Assembly (NCBI GenBank): GCA_014706385.1
Contig: JACGZH010000011.1
Coordinates: forward strand, 496,001-560,000
Direction: 5' to 3'
Length of the DNA: 64,000 bases
DNA from: Phaffia rhodozyma
Lineage: Eukaryota > Basidiomycota > Tremellomycetes > Cystofilobasidiales > Mrakiaceae
Below the pieces are notes generated by a model that was not told where the DNA came from, did not search any database, and was given only the letters and a program-made list of their open reading frames with translations. Shown here piece by piece: positions 32,701 to 52,341 of the stretch; the stretch's first letter is position 1, and every line of letters starts with the position of its first letter. The translations under genes were made by a program, and so were the position numbers.

Positions 32701-34649
32701 CAGATTGCGCTTAGAAAAGACAATGAGTTCCTCCATACTTAACTCCACGCTCTCACATTCTCACCGATCAACTTTCTAGGATTTGCTGGTGATCAAGCCA
32801 GTAATTCCAGCTCGGGAGTCCCCAGAGGAGGATCTTTTGGTCAAGGCCACTCTGACCGCTTCCGCTTTCGATGCTCAGCTCTACTTGTTTGAAACCGTTG
32901 GAATCCTTATTGCCGTCCTCAAAGACTCTCCCAACGAGCAGTTGGCTTTCTTACAGGTATGATACTAGCTCATGTTTGTCGATATGTAACGATTTTGGCT
33001 CATTACTTCTTCTCTTCTCTCTACTAAATGCATCCTTCATAGGCCGCTATCAATCCATTACTAGCCCTCATCTCTTCCAATCTTCAAATCGCTGCCTCTG
33101 GTCCCGACGATATCGCATCGATCCTTCTGGTGCACCACTCTATGATGGCCATGGGAAACATTGCTAAAGGCTTTCCTGAACCATCCGATGCCGCCTTGGC
33201 TGCCGCACCTCCGCCGTGGATCGCTGTGTTCAAGCAATCGACCGAAGCAATTTTGGCTGTGCTTGAAAGAATGAACACTATCAAAGTGATTCGTGATGCT
33301 GTGAGTCCAAATTGTTCATAACTTAATGCCCAGCTAAATCTGTAGAGCCAGGTTGCTCGAACATGTGTTCTGACAGTCTTTCCTTGCATGTTTACCAGGC
33401 TCGGTTCTCTTTCGCTCGAATAGTTACTACTGCCAGTCAACGGGTGTTGGAGTACGTCGCGCTGTTCGTCAAGGGTATCGTCACCCAGTTTGAGCCCAGC
33501 GAACTTGTCGAGTTCCTAGGATTTTTGGGTCTTGTGTTGCACAAGTTGAAGGTACAGTTATATCTACTGTTTGCAATGACCAATCGCTAGACACTGTGTC
33601 ACTAATCAGAGTTTAAACGTTGATGATGGTCTTCAGGATAACTTGTTCGATGTTCTGGATGGCTTGGTCCTTCCGGTGATTCAAAAGGTGTTCCAAATCT
33701 TGGCTGAACCCGTTAGCGGAACGGACGACGAGCTCTCTCACAATGCTCTTCGAGCCGCTTATCTCAGTTTCATCGCGTCCATCATGGGTGCTCGACTAGA
33801 TGCCGTTTTCCTTTCGCCAAGTATGTGTTTCTATGATGAGACATCTGTTTTTTTACTGGTTTCTTTACGCTGATACATCTTTGTTATGGTCCCTCTTCTC
33901 AACGTTTTGAAAGCTAACAAGCCTGAATTAGAAAATATCTTGAACAACGTGATTGGATTCGCATCCGAGTTCGGAGACCCGGTACTTCAAAAATTAGCCT
34001 TCGGCATCTTATCTAGAGTGACGATCGCCTGGGCTACGAACCCCTCGGCCGCCCGAGTGACACTTGCCGGAACTCAGGGGGTAGGAAGTAATGTGGCCGG
34101 ACCGTTGCCTACGACTCAAGTTATCCCTGGATTTGAAGGATACATCTATGATCGATTGATCCCTCTCTGTTTTGAGGTGCCTTCTAACCCTGCTTTCAGG
34201 ATCAAGGACGGACAGGCCCAGCTTGTATGTTGCTTCTCATGTGTATTCTTTTTCCATGTATCTACTGTCTCACTCTTCTGATCCGTACGAACTTAGGTTA
34301 TGTCCGAGGTTGTCAATCTTTTCCGATCAGTCGTTGCCGCTCGAGGACAGGAGGCTTTCGATAGACTAGGCGGTGTATTCTTCCCATCGATCAACTGTCC
34401 GCCCGAGACAGCAGCTGACTTTTTGAACCAACTTCGAACGTTGGACGCAAAGAACTTTAGAAGGTGGTTCACCGAGTTTGTGAAGTGAGTTTTCTCCTTT
34501 CATCTCTTCTAGGATATCGTTCTTTGCGTCCGTGTTTATCGATACTCACATCTTTTCTTCCTTCTTCCATCCTACTTTGTATTCCTGCCTCCCTCAGATC
34601 CGCTAGAGACGCCCAGGCAGCCACTTTAAAACCTGTCAGAGATGAATAA
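29713..34649 (+). CDS. LOS1: Exportin-t, tRNA nuclear export receptor (Los1/XPOT)
   Basis: About sixteen short exons. The protein opens MDDKQLLYAVEIASSPDQSLRQQANDFL, the importin-beta-like N-terminus, then LALSIFLKGAG, SLLRNKVSHTLALLFISSYP and LLILVKPQVNPHTTLL (the Ran-binding N-terminal HEAT/Xpo1 region). Further blocks follow: PFRLLSLDVLSRITLKGMKDPGEKIQLL, QQAELALFLVYSW, ERAFYLFHKFVRDVKSSL, FVKGIVTQFEPSELVEFLGFLG, and the end FRRWFTEFVKSARDAQAATLKP. These correspond to the HEAT superhelix that wraps mature tRNA together with Ran-GTP. It acts at nuclear pores. It is transcribed divergently from HIS1. The family identity is strong because of several consecutive conserved blocks; exact exon borders in the middle are approximate. 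Confidence 0.87.
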
Positions 34650-35350
34650 TCTAAATCAAACTAGCCCAAAGAACAAAAAAAGAACGGAGAGAAGAAAATT
34701 ATATACATTGGAATTTATCACAATGCAACTAGGAAATTGAAAGATAGAAGATAGGAGACACGACTCAAGGAATGAAAAGATCTAGAGCTAGCACTTGCCG
34801 AAAGAGACGTGTTACATCCTCTGTCTCTCTCTCTTTCTCGGTCCACTCGAGCTCACAATCGTTTGCTCATTCATCCACTCATTTGTTATTCTGTGGAAAT
34901 CCTAGAACGAGTGTCTTGTGAATAAATTCATGAAGAAAAAAATCACTAGGAGTTATAAACATAAGGAAAAGAAGGATTACTTTGGCATGTTCGGAATGGA
35001 ATTATTATAAGCGAGTGTATCAAATTCAAGCACAGAAGAAAAGAAGAACCTTGAGAACAAGGAAAGGTAGAGATGATCGGATGCAAAGGATCCATTGATA
35101 TAATAGGGATCACAATAGGACGGAAAGGAATGAGAGCGTTGGCAAGACTTGACGTTGGTTTACGATTTAGAGAGAAAGGCTGCTCGACTTCTTGAGAGAC
35201 TATATTCATGGGAAGAAGGGGTTGAAATCCCCATGGTTCTGCTCGCGAGGGTTTGATTTGACTTATATACAACTTGATATGACTCTTGGTTTGAAGAAAA
35301 CAGACAAAGAAATGAAGAAGGAAGAAGAAAGAACGCTTCCGGAAAGATCA
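34650..35350. other. Convergent 3' region between exportin-t and MUB1
   Basis: Purine- and AT-rich 3' sequence of two convergent genes. Short ORFs on both strands (for example 34946-35272 minus) show no motif. Nothing else seen. Confidence 0.5.
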
Positions 35351-38300
35351 TTAACCCGACATCTCACTATCATGTCCCGTTCTGCTTACCCCTCCTAACT
35401 CTCCACCAAGACCACCGGGACCGTTGGACCCTCTGAAGAAGAGCCGTCGATGATGGACCTGAGGTGCTGAAGGCGCTTGTCCGAACGGTGTTTGTTCTAT
35501 TCCTCTTTCGCCCTGCACACCATCGGCGCTAGCACCAGGAACGTGAGATGTTCGATCGGGATTATTCCCTCCCAAGCCGAGCCTGTCTACGAAATGGAAC
35601 GCCCTAGAGAATGCCGATGTAGAAGACGTCGATCCAGAGTTTGCACCGGCAGAAGCCGCCGTAAGAGACAAGTTGGAGACCGAGCCGGTATTGGAAGTTG
35701 AATTGGCTGGATGGGCGAACAAGGAGGTTGACGATGCAGTGAGTGAAGCATTGGTTATATGAGGAAGAGCACGTATCCGAGAGTTGATGTTTGGGTTGTT
35801 GGAGCTGGAAGAACTCTGATTAGAACCAGCCGTTGTACTAGTTGGAGGAGGAACGAAGCTGGAAGAAGAATGAGAAGCTCTCTGGCCGAGATCAGCCGGC
35901 AAAGTGGACGATCTCATTGGTTGCTCAGGGCGGCTGAACAGGCCACCTGCTACGTCCAAGCCCCACTGAGGAAGAGGAAACCTTGAGAGCGTAGGAGCCG
36001 CTGGGACGGTTGTAGAGGCCGCGGTTGATGAACCGTTTCCTGGCTCAGACGTTGACAGAGGGGAATCAAGTCCATCTGTTCTGGCTCGAGCGAACGGAAC
36101 GGAAGGATGGCCTCCAGGTAAAGAAGGTCCGTCCGTCCGCCCGATAGGTTGAGGCCTAGGTGTAGGTGGTACAGGCATCGTCCTAGGATCTATGTCGGCA
36201 TCTGCCTCAGCAGTGTCCACATCGACATCCATCCCCTGAGTTCGAGCTGGAATTCTGAGCGAAGGAAGAGTGATCGTCGGGTTGGTGTTCGTCCGGGTTC
36301 GGGTCCTCGTATGAGCAGGCGGTCGAGGATGAACAAGTCCTACAGTCGGACTTGCCTCGGGACCACCGGCGTGTTGGTGGTGAAGGGCAGGGTGGTGGTA
36401 TTGGACAGGAGGGGGTGGTATAGTCCCTTGGTGTCTGTCTCCACGGGAAGAGACCGGATCAGAGGATTCTTGACTGGGGTCTGCACGATCACCAGTCTCG
36501 CCTCGTTGGCTATCGTTGAGATGATGGTCCCGTTGGATATTCGAGAACCAGTCCAGAAGTCAGCATCAGTCAAAGAACAAAGACCAGCCCAGATCTCAAA
36601 TGTGAATGAACAAGAACTCACGAGCACCAAAATCGATGGCCTTCAGACCAAGCTTTGCTCTGACATTCTTTTGAGCAGTACTTTGCCTTCCTACATCTCC
36701 TACATTTCGCAAACTGTCTTGGGCTACTCTCCCACTTGCCACAACTCATGTTGGCACACTGTCTGATCCCACCTCGTCCTTCGTCCTTCCTGCAAGCGTT
36801 TCGCATGATGACCCCTGCCCAGTAGACGATCTCTTCAGGCAGGATGGGTGTATTTGGGTCCGTCGCCGATGGTTTGAATGTGAATCGTTCGACGAGTGAA
36901 AAGATGTTTGGTGTGAATGACAGAGGAGGCCGCATCGGAAGTGGCGCTTCACCCGGTGCAAGCTTGAGAGACAGGTTCGCGTGGAACGGTTCTCTTGGTC
37001 GATGAAACGCCTGTCTGACGTGCGGATACTTTGAAAGATAGGCTAAGAGTTGGAGAGAAAGCAAGACGTCGTCGTCCCTGTAGCAGTGCTCATTTGAACC
37101 GGTGGATGGTCCGGTCTCCATACTGAGGTCCCGAAGAGTTCGCTGGGTCGCCTGGGCGGTAGCGAGCGCGACGACGGCTGGCGCCGTCATCCCTGGCATA
37201 TTCTGAGCGCCACCGATCGTGTTTTGGATTGGAGATCCAGCCAGACTGACCCCAGGTGGGTTCAAATTGACACCTCCTAGAAGAGTTCCTCCGTGGGGTC
37301 CTCCCAAGGCCTGAGTTGGTCGAACCAGCGGGGTTGCGCCACCGACATTTCCTCCGGGAACTCCTGCTGCTCCAACACCCACTTGGGGATCCGTCATCGG
37401 TAAAAACGGCTGCCTAGGTGTCATCTCGGCGGCCGTCCGAGGAGTGACTGCTCCCGGTGCTCCTGGAGGAGCTCCCATCTGAAGATCGACATTCTGATTC
37501 AACATATCTCCGTCAACCAGGCCCGACTCAATGTCTGTTGCTCCGTCTTCCTCTTGAACAATACCTACCTCTAACGCGGCTCCGGCTCCGCCAACAGCCC
37601 CGTCGATTCCTGTCTGTCCAATCGGTCGAGCCCCTGCTCCGTCACCTACTAACTCTCCCTCATCAGCTTCGTCGGCGTCCTCTTCCTCTCCGCCTGTCGT
37701 GCCGCTTTCGTTTCCAGGCGTGGCCACTCTTTCCCTTCGATTCCTACGTCGGGGGGCGAGAGTAGGTCGACCGATAAGGGTGTCGCTTCGTTCTCGATTG
37801 GCCGTCCCAGTAGGGGTTCCCATCGGGGTCGACACGTTGCTTCCTCCAGCCGAGCTCACGTCGGAATGTTGGTTGTTGAAAGGCGGTCTTGTCGGAGCTC
37901 TCAATGTGTTGTGTCGAGCTGTGGTCACTCGTCCGGCTGGCTCAATAGGGATGACTGTGGCTGCAGATGGGATGCTAGGGGATGAGTCGGCGGATGTGTT
38001 TGCACTATTACTGAGTGATCTCGTAGGAGATGGCCGTCGACTTGAATCAGCCGATATGGAGCCAACGATGGGTTCTACGGTCATGCCGGATGGAAGGAGA
38101 GTTCCCTGAAAGATTCTAGGTGTAGGACTCTCTGTTTCCACTTGTTGATCTGATCGTCTGAAGGCCAAGTTGTCGGATCCTGACGGCTCGCCCATTGGGC
38201 TGATAGTCCCTGGTCCGGGGACGGGGGCTCGGAATGAGATATCACCAGAGAACCGTTGGAGTGCAGCACTGGCTATAGCTGTGAGACGGGCGGTTTCCTC

Positions 38301-39953
38301 GTCCGAGACAGCCAGTTGGAAGGCCATCTCGACATCCATTATCTCCGATTCCTCAAGATCTTCTCGGCCGGTTTCAGAGTCGACGGCAGCATATGTCGTT
38401 GGAGATGCTCCACTACTCTCTCCTTCGTTCACATCCGAGGTTTCTTCGTCACCAGAGTTGGTGAAAGAGCTGGGCATGGACATGGAAGTCGCCCCGGATG
38501 GATAAGAGGATGAAGAAGCGACGGGCTGGATGGGATTTGAGAGGTCGTGATCTGATCTAGAGGCACCATATAGGGAGGTCGGGGCCGTCAGGGCGGATGG
38601 CTGTCTGTCGCCAGGGGCAACATGCTGATTAACTTGGGTTGGATGATGATGATGATGGTGGTGGTGGTGGTGAGAGGGACGCGGATGATGAGCACGAGAT
38701 GAGAGATCTTGTTCGGACGTAGTGATCAGACTGGTTTGTAAGGAGTGGGTATGATATCGACTAGGGGCCATGTCTAGAGTTCTCCCAGCGGTGGGAGCGG
38801 TCGTCAACGATGACGAGGCATTTGGTACTGAGGCCGTGTCGGTCGTGCCTCGAGCCACCCTAGATTCGTGGCCACTTTCGAACAGGCCGGATGTTGTGGT
38901 GTTGTTATTAGTGGTGGTGGAGGAAGGAGGGATCACTGGTTTACGTCTGCTCGATACATGGGAACCTGCTGGAGCACCTGTGCCAGACGAACCGGCCTCG
39001 ATAGACATTCCCTTAGATTTCAACCAGATCTCCAATACCTGCGCGACAATGTCGAGCACCCCAGCCTGGACCACTCTGGTCCGGATGGCTTCACTCCCTC
39101 TCACACCAATATTGCTAACACATTGAAAGGCGAGTGAGAACCGGTAGGCAATTGCTCGATCCGGGGAGAGCAGTCCAGTGGAGGCTGGGATGGCTGGATG
39201 GAGGGAGAGGCCGTAGAGATCAGGAGGCGGTGGTAGAGGTCGAGGGATCGAAGAATTTCGGAGGATATGAAGAAGTCGTTCGAGTCCGCCGTCGAGGGTA
39301 AGGATTTCTCTGATTCGGGGAGATGTTGAGGTCAGGTATGTGAGATGGGTGAGAGAATTGAGGAGAGGTAGGGCCGATGTTGTATCCAGGGCTGGTTTGG
39401 TTTCAAGGTCGGGCGACCGAACAAGGGGGGGAAAGCGTGTGTATAAGATCAGTTCAAACTCATAATTTCACTCCGACAAACGTGACGAATGCAAGAGAAT
39501 GGAAAAGATTAGGTGCAAGAGGATAGGTATGGAACAACGTCCGATGCAACGACGCGAACAAGATGAAAGGGGCACGTTGATTTGACTCAGATGAGCGTGA
39601 GAGATTGGATGACCGGATCTGAATCTTGTTTCTCGATGACAAGGGCAGTCCCTCTTTAGAAGGATGAGTATGAAGGAAAGACAGAGACCACTCTGGTGAA
39701 TGCTAGCCCTGGAGACGGTCTCATAAGATGTGTATTGCGTGGCTGCTCTCTTTCTCTCTCCTTGTTTCACTCTACCGGAAGAAGACTATCCAAGTTGAAG
39801 GAGATTTGTTGGGAAGAAGGAAGAACAAGCCGCGTACACCTAGGAAGAAAGAAGAGAGGAGAAGAAATACTTACCTCTACGATCATACAACGCACTAGTA
39901 ATACATACACACGCCCTGTTCTGTGTAGGGAACGTATGGTTGGAGTCTCTCAT
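35351..39953 (-). CDS. MUB1: MUB1/SamB-like MYND zinc-finger protein
   Basis: Three exons (39953-39875, 39391-36622, 36509-35351) keep frame and give 1335 residues. Exon 1 codes MRDSNHTFPTQNRACVCI...ALYDRR and splices over a 483-nt intron into ALDTTSALPLLNSLTHLTYL, TSPRIREILTLDGGLERLLHIL and a long armadillo-like start (FQCVSNIGVRGSEAIRTRVVQAGV), the known N-terminus of Mub1. A large Ser/Thr/Pro/His-rich disordered insert follows, including a His run near 38650. ARM-like sequence returns (LLSLQLLAYLSKYPHVRQAF), then the MYND finger near residues 905-949 (CANMSCGKW, CRRCRKAKYCSKECQ, HRFWC). The last ~385 residues are disordered. In yeast Mub1 pairs with the E3 ligase Ubr2 and E2 Rad6 to degrade Rpn4, setting proteasome levels; that role is inferred here. 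Confidence 0.88.
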
Positions 39954-40757
39954 CTGTTGGACGAGACAAAAGAAAGGGGGAGAGGGTACGCGAGGGGTAT
40001 TTGTAAGACGTTAGATGGAACCGCGACTGGCCGTGCCGAACGAGCAGTTAAACAGAGCGAAATCAGCGGAAGCAGCAGAAAGAACAAGAGCTTTAGTACA
40101 AGTACAAGCATGAACTCTCATGATCTGTTCAACTTATGGACATACAATTGAGTGGGCGAAGTTGATGGACGAAGGATCCCTCGCTGTTGTTTGTTCTGTT
40201 CTATTCAGGATTTTCTCTGGCAGATGGATGGAAGGAGAGTATGGGTAGAAGGATGAATGCTAGGGTTAAATGTGCTTATGTAATATATGTTGATTACCTA
40301 ATTAACGATCGCTCTCATTTTCCGGCCATCACTGTAAAGAATTTCCCCGACCGGCGTTTTGACCAGAGAGGATGCTCAACAATTCGGACGGTCAAAGACA
40401 CAGTTTGACAACAGACGCTAGAGAATGAATGGATGTCGGTGACGGTGGACATACACCAGATACAATGTATCAAGCTGATTGATTCAAAACTGGAGAGAAA
40501 GAGAAAGAAAGACAGAAAAACAGACAGTAAGAGTGAGAGTATGGGCGATAGATTCTAATCGTTCATCGTCGGACTTGACCGAACAAGCCTCGGTAAGCAA
40601 TATAACTAATCGTCTCTTGTTCTTTCTTTTTTCTCCTCACCATTCATTCATCCTCTTTTTTCCTCGATTCACCCGGTTCGATTGTTGTTCTTAAGGAAAA
40701 GAGTTATATCTTGCTCACATTTTGTCTGCTTTCTCGATCGAGCACAAACGTATCTAC
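39954..40757. other. Divergent spacer between MUB1 and the ABC transporter
   Basis: 804 bp of shared promoter space. It is AT-rich around 40265-40300 and pyrimidine-rich at 40615-40670 before the ABC transporter start. No gene, tRNA or repeat recognised. Confidence 0.5.
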
Positions 40758-48441
<7,684 letters not shown>

Positions 48442-48669
48442 GATTCTGTCGTCCATCTGTTTCTCTGTGCATGTTACATTATATATATGAAGACTTTGAT
48501 GAAGCGTGCACTTACTTGAATGATGACGCACGTGACTCCCAGTCCGGTTAACATCTTTAACCGGAGAGCTCGCTTCCTAAAGATGCTCGTCCGATGGAGA
48601 GAGCAAAGGAAAAGTACAAACACTCATTTCGACTTTCACTAACAGAAACTCTTATATACATCCTCTCAA

Positions 48670-50116
48670 ATGGCCTCTGCTGGATCTCAACCTGTTCCTC
48701 AGACAAAAGACTCTCCTAACGAACCTCTTCCTGTCTCTAACACGTCCTCTTCGGAAAAAGGCAATATGGTATCCAACCCTTCTGATACAATGGGATCCCA
48801 GCGGACTGATGGGAAGTCTAGTGGATCTCCCGATCTTAAGGTAGATGATTGTTCGCTTTCCATGTGCTAGTCGAATCATACTTACTATGAAGAATTTTAC
48901 GATATGACTCGAACGAATGGACGAACGAATGATGGATAAATGCGATCGGGCGTACAGGAGGAGGGATTCAAGGCGGCTGATATCCTGACCGTTCGTTATA
49001 CCTTTGTCTTGATTCGCTCCATCATTCATGTCCACCTATTGAACATGTGCTGAGATCTCTCTAATCGAATAAAACTAGGCCCTTGGAGACGGCCTTTCTA
49101 AAATGTCAGAGCAGGAGAAGAAGACAACCATCAAGAAGGTCTGTTCCTTCTATGTGCCCCATTCTGCTCTCCCAGGCACTAGATACATCGATTCAACAAG
49201 AACGTGACCTGGGTATCTTGATCATTCAGACAAACGGAATCTTCCAATTAAACATCAAAAATGCAGGTAAAGAAGCTATCTGGACGATTGATCTCAAGAA
49301 GGACGGCGATGTCGTCAAGGGGCCTAAGGGCAAACCTGGTAGGTCGATAGTCGTGTTTCATCATATCAAACGACCTCATTGTCTCTCTGTAGGTTTCAAT
49401 AGAGCGCGCATCGGCTGATCATTTGAATTCGTTGTGATATCAGATGTAATCATCTTTATGGACGATGCCGTCTTCACTAGCTTGGTATGTTGCCTATTCT
49501 TTGTCTGATTTAGAATGGGCATTAGAACTGGCATCTGATCACCCTTCTGAATTGAACAGGCTGATGGAACGCTCAAGTTCGTTCTTGATCAAAACGAATG
49601 ACCTGTTGCGTGAGAGAAAGCTGACAACCTTGACCCTTGCCTTGACTCAAAACCAATCTTGAATAGTGCTCAAAAGGTTCGTTTTCTCCCGCTTTCATCC
49701 CACGCTGTCATCGTTCGTTAACCAACAGGATTTTTGCTTCCGGGTTGATCGTCTCTCAGGCATTCATGAGCGTAAGTAGACTATCGTGATGTCTTGATCA
49801 AACATGCTCACAAGCTGATGCGTTTAAACGTTGTGTCATCTCAAATCATGAATCGGTACTATAGGGAAAGGTCAGTTGACTGTTGGACATCTTGGAGTCC
49901 TTTTCGCTTACCAGTTATGAGACTGACGTTGAGATCACCTTGATATTTCACAGCTCAAAATCAAAGGAAACATCATGCTCTCTGTAAGGATCAACATCGA
50001 CCCTTGTGTTCACCTTTTATTTCAAGTGTAGCGCCGAGACATTGCTGACAGTTACCTTATGAAAACAATAGACCAAATTGGACAGTGTCTTGAAGAGTGC
50101 CAAAGCTAAGCTTTAA
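48670..50116 (+). CDS. SCP2 sterol-carrier domain protein with micro-exons
   Basis: Ten exons: 48670-48840, 48958-48990, 49079-49138, 49230-49338, 49444-49484, 49560-49576, 49667-49676, 49760-49771, 49865-49870, 49954-49983, plus the last 50072-50116 (eleven in all), keep frame and give 177 residues. The N-terminal ~57 residues are Ser/Pro-rich; the rest is an SCP2 domain: TNGIFQLNIKNAGKEAIWTIDLKKDG, PDVIIFMDDAVFTSLADGTLN, AQKAFMSGKLKIKGNIML, STKLDSVLKSAKAKL. The conserved AQK-AFMS-GK-LKIKGN string is encoded by successive exons of 10, 12, 6 and 30 nt. SCP2 domains bind sterols, fatty acids and acyl-CoA, often in peroxisomes; the C-terminal AKL could act as a weak PTS1-type signal. The family match is strong because reading through any intron destroys it. 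Confidence 0.92.
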
Positions 50117-50349
50117 ATGCTTGGTCTCCTCAAAGCGAACGAACCAAGTCTCTTCGTTCTTGCCTGTCTCTGCCTGTCTTTGTTCTTTCTGTTGTGTTCT
50201 CACCTGTACCTGTATGGCATTGCTTGGTTTGTATTTGATGGATGATCACCTGTATTGAACGAGACCTGATTTGTGTACATTCTCAATTTATACAATATTC
50301 AAAACGAGCATCGAAGAACGGCTCGAGATATAAGGAGAGAAAGAGGATC

Positions 50350-52019
50350 TCAAGATTGGTACCCTAACCCTCCCAAAGCCTTGCCCCATACTTGCCTCAA
50401 GTTCTCCATGTAGTCCACTAACTTACCGGCCTCCACTTCGTCCCATTCGAACTGTACGACAGACACATATGGATTACCCCATCTGTCGGCCTGACTCCGG
50501 AACTTGAATGCCTGTTGGGTATGCGGTGGATCGGTTGGTGTTGTCGGAGACTCAGCTTTGGACGTAGAGGATGAAGGGAAAGAGGAGGAAGGAGTAGGGA
50601 TCAAGGAGGCAGACAAGAGAGCAAGATGGACAAATGTGATCGTGCCGTTCATAGGTGAGATTGGGTGGTTCTGTGAATTGCACACCAGCCGAACCTGTAG
50701 AACACGGTTCAAGGGAGAGAGGATTTGATCAACAGGAAGTCCGTGCGTACCCTGCAGATGGTTAGCAGGGGGCTCACAGAGAGGAGGAAAAAAAAGAAAG
50801 GATAGGACTTGCAAAGTAGAACGCAAACATCATCGCTTGATACAACCAAAATCCAAGTTGAGGTCTGAAAATCTCTGTAGCCGTGACGGCCGGATCACCG
50901 GTTATACATCTGATGCCTAACGGTTGACTCGCAAGTTCTCTGTCGAGTGACGCACAGAGCAGATCGACTTGACGTTTGCTTTCTTCGTAACTTCTGAGGG
51001 ACTCAATACATTGAAGGTCCGATAAGTTTAGCTTGGGCGCGTTAGAACCGAGCAGAGACGATGTCCAGATGATCCGGGGACTATGAAACGGAGACCGTTG
51101 GATGTGCGGTAACAGTGCTTTCGTCTTGATTGAAAGAGAAGGTGGAGGGTCAAGCAGTTTGGGTCAGGACGGGCAGAGAAACCAAACGTTTCAACAGAGC
51201 CAACAGATTGCGAAGAACCGTTCGGCTACTAACAATACACCAATGCGAAAACACGTTACATTGCCAAACCCAGCCAAGCCCATCCTTCTCACTCTTCCAA
51301 CCTTGATATTGCTTTTTGAACTCTGGATCGGTCATACCCTTGATCGGATCGGTCAGACATTCGAAGAAGGCGCTTGGCCAGTGGATACCTGCCCAAGCGC
51401 CCACACCGGCGTTGTTGAACAAATGAGTGACATATGGATAGCTTTGTCCGTGATTCATTTTTTGGGGGTCGTGAAGGAGAAACAGAACCATGATAGAAGT
51501 ACGCTCATGATTAGACCTCTTGAACAAGGTTGGCTCGGATGGAAGACCAATCACTCACTTTGTTTTCACGTTGTCTACAAACGTACTGACACTTCTCATC
51601 TCGCTGAGATCCAGAGCCTCCCAAACGATCTCGACCTTGTTCACGATCTTTTCTCCCTCAGAGTCCTTGAGTCCTCTGTTTCTGCATTCGGCTCTCAGCC
51701 TAGTGAACAAGATTCCTCGAGCTTCCAAGGCTCTCGACTTTGACCGACACGCCAAGATCAGCGTGATTCCTGAGTTGTTCACAAAAGGACATGATAAATC
51801 TGATGAACCGGTGTCTGGAGATGTGAACTGAAGAAGGGCTTGTTGGGGTAGTGAATCTGGAGGAGGAGCCGTGGAAGAAGAGGTAAAAGCGAGCTGGAAG
51901 AGAATTCGTGTAGCGATTCCTAGACCGATCCCAGAATTCGCACCGGTGATGATGATATACAGTCTGTCTTTACCAGACTGTCCGTCTTGCTGATGGCGTT
52001 CGGACTCAGGGTAACCCAT
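50350..52019 (-). CDS. ERG27: 3-keto-steroid reductase (ergosterol pathway)
   Basis: Minus-strand multi-exon SDR. It starts MGYPESERHQQ; the cofactor loop TGANSGIGLGIA follows at residue ~25, then LACRSKSRALEARG, VEIVWEALDLSEMRSV, LFNNAGVGAWAGIHW, WQCNVFSHWC, and the catalytic region RIIWTSSLLGSNA ... LRSYEESKRQVDLLC (Ser, then YxxxK as YEESK). The distal part includes CITGDPAVTATEIF and a C-terminal helical extension ending VWGKALGGLGYQS. The N-A-G, S and YxxxK elements are as expected for Erg27, which reduces the C3 ketone during C4-demethylation of sterols together with Erg25, Erg26 and Erg28 at the ER. It is convergent with the SCP2 gene. A Ser/Pro-rich insertion lies between residues ~35 and 60. 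Confidence 0.85.
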
Positions 52020-52341
52020 TCTGGGCGGATGTATCAGTAGAGTTGGGCTGGTGAAGATGAGGAATGGATGAAACTTGGCGTCATGTTCTTTCGTTCTGAT
52101 CGGTCGACCCTCCGACAAAGATGATCGTCTCACTTTTTGTCATTTTCGACGCGTCAACACTGCTTTTGCCAGATACCATCTACATTACGCGCAACCGGGA
52201 CACACATGAACCATTTCAAAAGGGCAAGTACATCAAATGTGGGATAAAAGAGGTAGAGGGAAGACAAAGGCTACAGGTGTATTCGTCCAAGGAAAAAAAA
52301 AGGAAAAAAAGGACAAGAGAGGGAAAAGAAAGATTCTGTTT

